Origin: a virus
DNA length: 27,713 nucleotides
Direction: 5' to 3' (one strand)
IMG/VR virus record: IMGVR_UViG_3300020578_000348
Span: 1-27,713 of that record
The position numbers were made by a program, and so were the translations under genes. This document shows positions 24,858 through 27,713 of the stretch, piece after piece. The first letter of the stretch is position 1, and each line of letters starts with the position of its first letter. The notes beneath the pieces were generated by a model. The model searched no databases. It was given only the letters and a program-made list of their open reading frames with translations, and was not told where the DNA came from.

Positions 24858-25196
24858 TTAACTTATAGTTAAAGAATACATTCCTGTTCCTTTTAAATAA
24901 TAAGTTGTTCCCGTAACTGCGGAAGTTGGGGTAAAAGTAAAAGATGAATTTCCTGGTTGGACTACAATACTTGCAATATATGATGAAGTTACTAGACCCA
25001 TAGATTCTGAGGTTGAATATGTTCCTCTAAAATTAGTGGCTGAACCTGAATCAAAAAAACCATTATAGTTTGGAATGGTTTCCATAGTAAAATAAGAAGA
25101 TGCACTTGGATTGGTAAAAACAAAAGTTTTTAAACCCGAAAGATTTTCTCCAATTGAGCCTGTTCCTTGAAGTTGTAGATAAGTGTAAGATGCCAT
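24858..25196 (-). CDS. Small structural-type beta protein
   Basis: A 112-residue protein rich in serine, threonine, glycine and aromatic residues (YTYLQLQGTGSIGENLSG, SGSATNFRGTYSTSESMGLV, ending YYLKGTGMYSLTIS), with no charged clusters. The composition is that of virion surface or fibre proteins, and it opens with a classic MASYTYLQL start. No family is recognised. It is the third gene of a tight cassette after the 64- and 31-residue membrane peptides, starting one base after the latter's stop. An ATATTTAT element lies 13 bp upstream, inside the 31-residue gene, suggesting late expression. Confidence 0.6.
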   Translation of the reverse strand: MASYTYLQLQGTGSIGENLSGLKTFVFTNPSASSYFTMETIPNYNGFFDSGSATNFRGTYSTSESMGLVTSSYIASIVVQPGNSSFTFTPTSAVTGTTYYLKGTGMYSLTIS

Positions 25197-25292
25197 TTAT
25201 CGTTTTGTGATAAATATTTCAAAAAAACTAATTATAGCGGTAATTGTTAAAGATAAGATTCCTAAGGGTAAATATATTAGTTTACTTAACAT
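25197..25292 (-). CDS. 31-residue membrane peptide
   Basis: An ATG at 25292 overlaps the stop of the preceding gene (TAATG). The peptide starts MLSKLIYLPLGILSLTITAI and ends FFEIFITKR: one transmembrane helix with a basic C-terminal end. It fills the gap between two genes exactly, with its stop directly abutting the ATG of the next. Position and coupling are the main evidence. Function is unknown. Confidence 0.55.
   Translation of the reverse strand: MLSKLIYLPLGILSLTITAIISFFEIFITKR
25210..25217 (-). promoter_or_regulatory. ATATTTAT element, candidate late promoter
   Basis: ATATTTAT on the coding strand, 13 bp before the ATG of the 112-residue structural-type protein and within the 31-residue gene. 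A TTTG lies just upstream. Confidence 0.3.
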
Positions 25293-25486
25293 TATGCAAA
25301 CATTAAAAATCCTATGGCTATACCTGCAGATATACCTATAATAGTGCCTGTAAGGTATTTTGTATCGTTAATTTTTTCTTCCATTTCTTTGGCTTGTTCA
25401 AAAATTTGGGTTTCTGATAATTCACAAGTTCCATTAACAATTTTAATTATTTGGTCTTGAAACCATTCTACTGCTGATTTTTTCAT
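25292..25486 (-). CDS. Small AVEW-family protein with C-terminal membrane helix
   Basis: A 64-residue protein. Residues 1-35 (KKSAVEWFQDQIIKI ... QIFEQAKEMEEK) match a very common small phage protein family with an AVEW start and a KEMEK helix, seen by me mainly in phages of Bacteroidota. Normally that family is soluble. Here it continues into a transmembrane helix, YLTGTIIGISAGIAIGFLMF (residues 44-63). The promoter-like element at 25503 lies 16 bp before the ATG. The next gene, another membrane peptide, starts in its stop codon. Confidence 0.65.
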   Translation of the reverse strand: MKKSAVEWFQDQIIKIVNGTCELSETQIFEQAKEMEEKINDTKYLTGTIIGISAGIAIGFLMFA

Positions 25487-25502
25487 ATTTTATGTTTATT
25501 TA

Positions 25503-25511
25503 GAATATACG
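25503..25511 (-). promoter_or_regulatory. CGTATATTC element in a 12-bp palindrome
   Basis: CGTATATTC on the coding strand, part of the perfect palindrome ATATACGTATAT (25505-25516). It is followed by TAAATAAACATAAAAT and the ATG of the 64-residue gene. A TTTG lies about 20 bp upstream, at the spacing of a Bacteroidota -33 box. It is the promoter-proximal end of the non-coding region. Confidence 0.42.
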
Positions 25512-25516
25512 TATAT

Positions 25517-25799
25517 CTTTTATCAATGGCAAAGATCTTTTAAAAAGAAGAATTTTGATTTTTGTGGGTTTTTATTCCTTTGGCTTATTTGAAAATTGTG
25601 GGTGTGATGTGGGGAGATATATAGTTATATACAATGTCGATGGGTAAAGATCGTGTTCGAGTTGTGAAGTGGTCTAAGCACCGTTCCTCCCCACCCCGTC
25701 ATATATTGACAACGGCGCGCGTGGGGATGTATAACCATATTATTACTATATCACTACCATATATATACCGCCGTACCACACCAAATCTACCACCTTTAT
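25517..25799. other. Non-coding stretch with complementary G-rich/C-rich blocks
   Basis: No convincing gene lies on either strand. The sequence changes from A/T-rich (25517-25600) to mixed. GTGGGGAG at 25609-25616 is complementary to CTCCCCAC at 25687-25694, and CCCCAC there can also pair with GTGGGG at 25721-25726, giving two mutually exclusive stems. A short GC-rich minus-strand frame (25625-25738, 37 codons) is open but unsupported. This could be a structured RNA, a leader or simply the edge of the repeat array. Confidence 0.4.
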
Positions 25800-26420
25800 A
25801 TCTTAGGCCTTATACCTCATACCTTCACCATATCACAGAATCACCATATTCACAGGGTCACAGGGTTATTGGATCACAGGGTCTCTGGTCTCATACCTCC
25901 ACAATCCTGGGTCTCTATGGTCTCGGGTCTCATATCTCATACCTCATATCTCTGGTCTTATACCTCATACCTCCAGGCTACCAGGGTTACCAGATTCTCA
26001 TACCTCATACCTTATACCTTAGATCTCATACCTCAGGTCTCATACCTCCAGGGTCACCAGGGTCACCAGGGTCTAAGGGTCTTATATCTCATACCTCATA
26101 CCTCATGTCTCGGATCTCATACCTCAGGTCTCTGTTCTTATACCTCTACCATATCACCAGGGTCACAGGGTATCTGGTCTCGGGGTCTCATACCTCATAC
26201 CTCATGTCCCAGATCTCCATGTTACCCAGATTACCAGGGTCTAAGGGTCTAATACCTTATATCTCATACCTCATACCTCTAGGGTCACCAGGGTTACCAT
26301 GGTCTCGGGTCTCATACCTCATACCTCATACCTCATACCCCCAAATTCTCAGACCCCATATCTCAGGTCTCGGGTCTAAGGTCTCATATCTCAGTTCTCA
26401 TACCTCATACCTCCACTGTC
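25800..26420. repeat. GC-rich interleaved short-repeat array (CTCATAC / CAGGGTCAC / TCTCGGGTCT)
   Basis: About 620 bp is built from a few short units, all in one orientation. On the plus strand: CTCATAC, found about 21 times, often in tandem (four in a row at 26311-26338); CAGGGT, 11 times, including three tandem CCAGGGTCA at 26048-26074; and TCTCGGGTCT-type links. Larger blocks recur, for example GGTCTAAGGGTCT followed by ATCTCATACCTCATACCTC near 26070 and 26238. By hand count, lines 26041-26100 and 26281-26340 are 50-53% G+C against about 25% at 24601-24660. The minus (transcribed-sense) strand is rich in GAGGTATGAG purine tracts. Plus-strand frames stay open only because the units contain no stops. 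Confidence 0.9.
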
Positions 26421-26459
26421 TCACCATTTCACCTGTTTCGAGGTTTGGGATCTTACCAC

Positions 26460-26591
26460 TTACCCATTTTCAAACCAGTAAAACGCTAGCTTACCCTCGG
26501 GTGTTAAGACTGTAATTATGGCTTCATCAAAGTTACCGTCTATATTTTGGATTCGGGGTCTATTAATCTTAATAAATGTGTCTACGCTCAT
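26460..26591 (-). CDS. 43-residue small protein
   Basis: An ATG at 26591 opens a frame reading MSVDTFIKINRPRIQNIDG then FDEAIITVLTPEGKLAFYWF, ending with ENG and TAA. It has normal amino-acid composition, an alternating beta-strand pattern and codons richer in G/C (CCC, CGA, GTC, GAG) than the rest of the window, like its two neighbours. The start lies 3 bp after the GGGG that follows the hairpin at 26602-26619, so the hairpin is either the terminator of the previous gene or a leader attenuator. It ends just before the repeat array. No family is recognised. Confidence 0.6.
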   Translation of the reverse strand: MSVDTFIKINRPRIQNIDGNFDEAIITVLTPEGKLAFYWFENG

Positions 26592-26594
26592 GAA

Positions 26595-26620
26595 CCCCAA
26601 AAGCCCGATTGCTCGGGCTC
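26595..26620 (-). terminator. Hairpin terminator or attenuator
   Basis: The coding strand reads GAGCCCGAGCAATCGGGCTTTT: a perfect 7-bp AGCCCGA/TCGGGCT stem with a 4-base loop, then TTTTGGGG. It lies between the 96-residue gene's stop and the 43-residue gene's ATG. It is a near copy of the element at 26996-27023, including the ACACCCTG before and TTTTGGGG after. The U-tract is only four or five long. Confidence 0.7.
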
Positions 26621-26652
26621 CAGGGTGTATAATTAAAAGATAAAATTGTTAC

Positions 26653-26943
26653 TTATTCAAAATCCATGTGAGCCATCTCATCATGTAGGTCTTGGAGCCG
26701 CTGTCTATCATACATCTCCTCTTTGTATGTCTTGGGCTTAACCAATCTAAAACTATCATCACCGAGACCCTCAAACATCACATCGTACTCATCCCATACC
26801 TGTCTTGCTTCTTCAAACGTGGAGAATACATCTTTTGGCTCCATCTCTAGGGTATAGGTCTTGATCTCATTAAACTTGGTTACCAATCCTAACTCACGCT
26901 CTAATACTTCTCTTACAATCACTTTTACTCTCATATGTCTCAT
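26653..26943 (-). CDS. 96-residue acidic protein of unknown function
   Basis: I choose the ATG at 26943 because a promoter element ends 3 bp upstream (26947-26966). An extension to 27024 would run through the promoter and hairpin. The protein begins MRHMRVKVIVREVLERELG, a beta-strand and helix. It continues with YTLEMEPKDVFSTFEEARQV (an FSTFEEA turn typical of small alpha/beta phage proteins) and ends in an acidic, histidine/methionine-rich tail (LQDLHDEMAHMDFE). Codon use is more G/C-rich than the structural genes. No family is recognised. Confidence 0.65.
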   Translation of the reverse strand: MRHMRVKVIVREVLERELGLVTKFNEIKTYTLEMEPKDVFSTFEEARQVWDEYDVMFEGLGDDSFRLVKPKTYKEEMYDRQRLQDLHDEMAHMDFE

Positions 26944-26946
26944 TTT

Positions 26947-26966
26947 ATTTATACACCCAATATACG
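26947..26966 (-). promoter_or_regulatory. CGTATATTG-TGTATAAAT bipartite promoter element
   Basis: CGTATATTGGGTGTATAAAT on the coding strand, 3 bp before the ATG of the 96-residue gene. The second box contains TATAAAT, close to the T4 late consensus. An ACACCC/GGGTGT inverted repeat (26953-26958 with 26971-26976) spans the element. The leader would be nearly absent. Confidence 0.55.
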
Positions 26967-26995
26967 AACCGGGTGTCTGATCTCCATGTCCCAGA

Positions 26996-27023
26996 CCCCA
27001 AAAGCCCGGATCAACCGGGCTCA
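26996..27023 (-). terminator. Hairpin terminator
   Basis: The coding strand reads GAGCCCGGTTGATCCGGGCT then TTTTGGGG: a perfect 7-bp AGCCCGG/CCGGGCT stem with a 5-base loop. It follows the 39-residue gene by about 45 bp and precedes the promoter at 26947. The loop and one stem pair differ from the copy at 26595-26620 while the stem is kept, which is compensatory evidence for a functional hairpin. Confidence 0.75.
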
Positions 27024-27067
27024 CAGGGTGTATAGTTAAAAGATAAGTGCTGTCTCTCCAGCTGTCA

Positions 27068-27187
27068 TTATTGTATCTTTATTGGCTTAATACCTTGAGG
27101 TGTTTTTACGGCCATATATTTTTCTCCAATCCGGATCAACTTTCGGGTGTTCTGGCATATCAGTTCAAATGGGGCTATCTTAATCAT
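27068..27187 (-). CDS. 39-residue small protein
   Basis: An ATG at 27187 overlaps the stop of the preceding 33-residue gene in an ATGA junction. It reads MIKIAPFELICQNTRKLIRI then GEKYMAVKTPQGIKPIKIQ, and ends TAATGA. It is basic and has beta character, and codon use (CCC, CGG, CTG, GCC) is G/C-richer than the structural genes. A strong hairpin terminator follows. Unknown function; coupling and terminator are the support. Confidence 0.55.
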   Translation of the reverse strand: MIKIAPFELICQNTRKLIRIGEKYMAVKTPQGIKPIKIQ

Positions 27188-27285
27188 ATCTTTCTAGATT
27201 CTTTAATTGAATCGATAATAACCCTAATCCCAACACATATAAGTGCTAACCATATTATTCCAACTACTATTTTTACTATTTCCAT
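27184..27285 (-). CDS. 33-residue membrane peptide
   Basis: An ATG at 27285 opens MEIVKIVVGIIWLALICVGI followed by RVIIDSIKESRKI: one transmembrane helix and a basic cytoplasmic tail. It couples to the 39-residue gene by ATGA. A 69-bp A/T-rich leader separates it from the promoter at 27365; that leader contains a short frame (27287-27355, 22 codons) that is too weak to call. Confidence 0.5.
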   Translation of the reverse strand: MEIVKIVVGIIWLALICVGIRVIIDSIKESRKI

Positions 27286-27364
27286 TTTATCCTATATTTA
27301 CTAAAATTATATACTTTAAACTAATAACTAAACAACTTAAAACTAATACTATCATTTTCTTTTT

Positions 27365-27384
27365 ATTTATACACTCAATATACG
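27365..27384 (-). promoter_or_regulatory. CGTATATTG-TGTATAAAT bipartite promoter element
   Basis: CGTATATTGAGTGTATAAAT on the coding strand, upstream of the 33- and 39-residue genes and 25 bp after the stop of the 41-residue gene. It differs from the 26947 copy by one base. Confidence 0.55.
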
Positions 27385-27409
27385 AACTATACTTTAATTA
27401 TGTTATTCC

Positions 27410-27535
27410 CTAGTTAGGTCTAATTATACTATCCCTAAATACTAATACTTCAGGCATAAAAATAATTTGCACCTGTGATTCTTGCAAAAACAAAAAACTC
27501 AATAATCTTAATTCTCTTTCTTCTCTTTTACTCAT
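27410..27535 (-). CDS. 41-residue small protein
   Basis: An ATG at 27535 opens MSKREERELRLLSFLFLQES then QVQIIFMPEVLVFRDSIIRPN, ending TAG. A charged N-terminal helix leads into a hydrophobic patch too short and polar for a sure membrane helix. It follows the promoter element at 27548 with a GATAAA leader. Support is the promoter and plausible composition only. Confidence 0.5.
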   Translation of the reverse strand: MSKREERELRLLSFLFLQESQVQIIFMPEVLVFRDSIIRPN

Positions 27536-27547
27536 TTTATCTTTTTT

Positions 27548-27567
27548 AATTATACAATCAATATACG
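27548..27567 (-). promoter_or_regulatory. CGTATATTG-TGTATAATT bipartite promoter element
   Basis: CGTATATTGATTGTATAATT on the coding strand, directly downstream of the hairpin terminator at 27572-27600 and 12 bp before the ATG of the 41-residue gene. Terminator and promoter are almost back to back, marking a separate transcription unit. Confidence 0.55.
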
Positions 27568-27571
27568 AAAC

Positions 27572-27600
27572 AAAAATAAAGCTGCTTATTCCTAAGCAGC
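27572..27600 (-). terminator. Strong hairpin terminator overlapping a stop codon
   Basis: GCTGCTTA/TAAGCAGC (27581-27588 with 27593-27600) is a perfect 8-bp stem with a 4-base loop, followed on the coding strand by TTTATTTTTG. The last codons and the stop of the AT-hook-like gene form the left arm. Confidence 0.8.
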
Positions 27601-27713
27601 TATTTCATTATTATCATTTTTTATCATTTTAGGTCGTCCTCGTTTTAACAAACCTAACTCTCTTTTTTCATTTAACTCTTTAATCCTTAATTGTCTTACA
27701 CTATTTTCATTTA
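27592..27713 (-). CDS. C-terminal part of a basic protein with AT-hook-like motif
   Basis: The gene enters from the right edge; about 40 C-terminal residues are visible. They include VRQLRIKELNEKRELGLLKR then GRPKMIKNDNNEIAA. The KRGRPK core matches an AT-hook (minor-groove DNA-binding) motif, and the preceding helix is strongly basic. This would suit a small DNA-binding protein in an AT-rich genome, but the rest of the protein is not visible. The stop codon lies in the terminator hairpin. Confidence 0.6.
   Translation of the reverse strand, partial: NENSVRQLRIKELNEKRELGLLKRGRPKMIKNDNNEIAA

Noticed and set aside
25625-25738. 37-codon minus-strand frame with GC-rich codons
   Set aside because: No coupling, no promoter element at the right place, unusual composition (histidine, arginine, tryptophan-rich) and overlap with the complementary blocks; left uncalled.
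25800-26420. CRISPR array
   Set aside because: Units are 7-10 bp, interleaved and irregular, with no 25-40 bp repeats separated by unique spacers and no cas genes.
25634-26515. Long plus-strand open frame (about 293 codons) with SYLIPHT-like and GSPGSPG-like repeats, and a second overlapping frame at 25869-26252
   Set aside because: The CTCATAC and CAGGGTCAC units have no stop codon in any plus frame, and a 7-bp unit reads the same in all three frames in turn. Long open frames therefore arise automatically. All other genes are on the minus strand and there is no credible start context.
26957-26995. 12-codon minus-strand frame starting ATGGAGATC between the hairpin and the 26947 promoter
   Set aside because: It runs through the promoter element itself and nothing beyond an ATG supports a leader peptide.
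26944-27024. Longer N-terminus for the 96-residue protein starting at 27024
   Set aside because: The extension would translate the hairpin terminator and the promoter element. The ATG at 26943 lies 3 bp downstream of the promoter boxes.
27047-27304. 85-codon plus-strand frame
   Set aside because: It is antisense to the coupled 33- and 39-residue minus-strand genes, which have promoter, overlap and terminator support.
1-27713. tRNA or rRNA genes and insertion sequences
   Set aside because: Looked for cloverleaf-like stretches with TTCRA arms, rRNA-like blocks and transposase motifs by eye; none seen. A tRNA scan would be decisive.

Overview
The window reads as part of the genome of a contractile-tailed, T4-like phage (myovirus morphology) with an AT-rich genome. 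The markers are a gp6/gpJ-type baseplate wedge protein, a gp25-type wedge protein, a gp5/gpV-type central spike, a gp55-like late sigma factor and a DnaG-type primase. Every gene I can support is on the minus strand, so transcription runs from high to low coordinates. Genes are packed with 1-8 bp overlaps (TAATG and ATGA junctions). Almost no start has a Shine-Dalgarno sequence; leaders are A-rich instead. Together with small protein families that, from memory, are common in phages of Bacteroidota, this suggests a Bacteroidota (perhaps flavobacterial) host. That is an inference.

Layout in the direction of transcription. (1) 27.7-26.4 kb: tiny genes, each block framed by a strong hairpin terminator and a recurrent promoter-like element (CGTATATT-S, usually followed by GTATAAWT). 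(2) 26.42-25.5 kb: about 0.95 kb with no convincing gene. It includes a roughly 620 bp, ~50% G+C array of short interleaved repeats (CTCATAC heptamers, CAGGGTCAC and TCTCGGGTCT units), unlike anything else in the window. (3) 25.5-22.8 kb: small genes including two membrane peptides, a structural-looking protein, a T5orf172 nuclease-like protein and coiled-coil proteins. (4) 22.8-21.0 kb: an HD-domain phosphohydrolase, a single-pass membrane protein and the gp55-like sigma factor. (5) 21.0-2.0 kb: the tail/baseplate block. It holds the spike, a 738-residue protein with a hendecad coiled coil, gp25, gp6, a DNRLRE-like protein, a 2080-residue fusion in the gp7/gpI position, a free-standing GIY-YIG homing endonuclease, a conserved structural protein with a TTG start, two paralogous structural proteins, and a fibre-like protein built from 17 SINW-type repeats. 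(6) 2.0-0 kb: a vSET-like SET-domain protein, a GIY-YIG-like nuclease, the primase and the start of a PD-(D/E)XK nuclease.

Read together, late-sigma-driven morphogenesis genes occupy the centre, replication genes lie at the left edge and early-type small genes at the right edge. The features most worth attention are the repeat array and its compositionally distinct flanks, the shared promoter elements, the SET protein beside the fibre gene, and the giant baseplate fusion protein. Function calls rest on recognisable motifs and gene order. No database search was possible.
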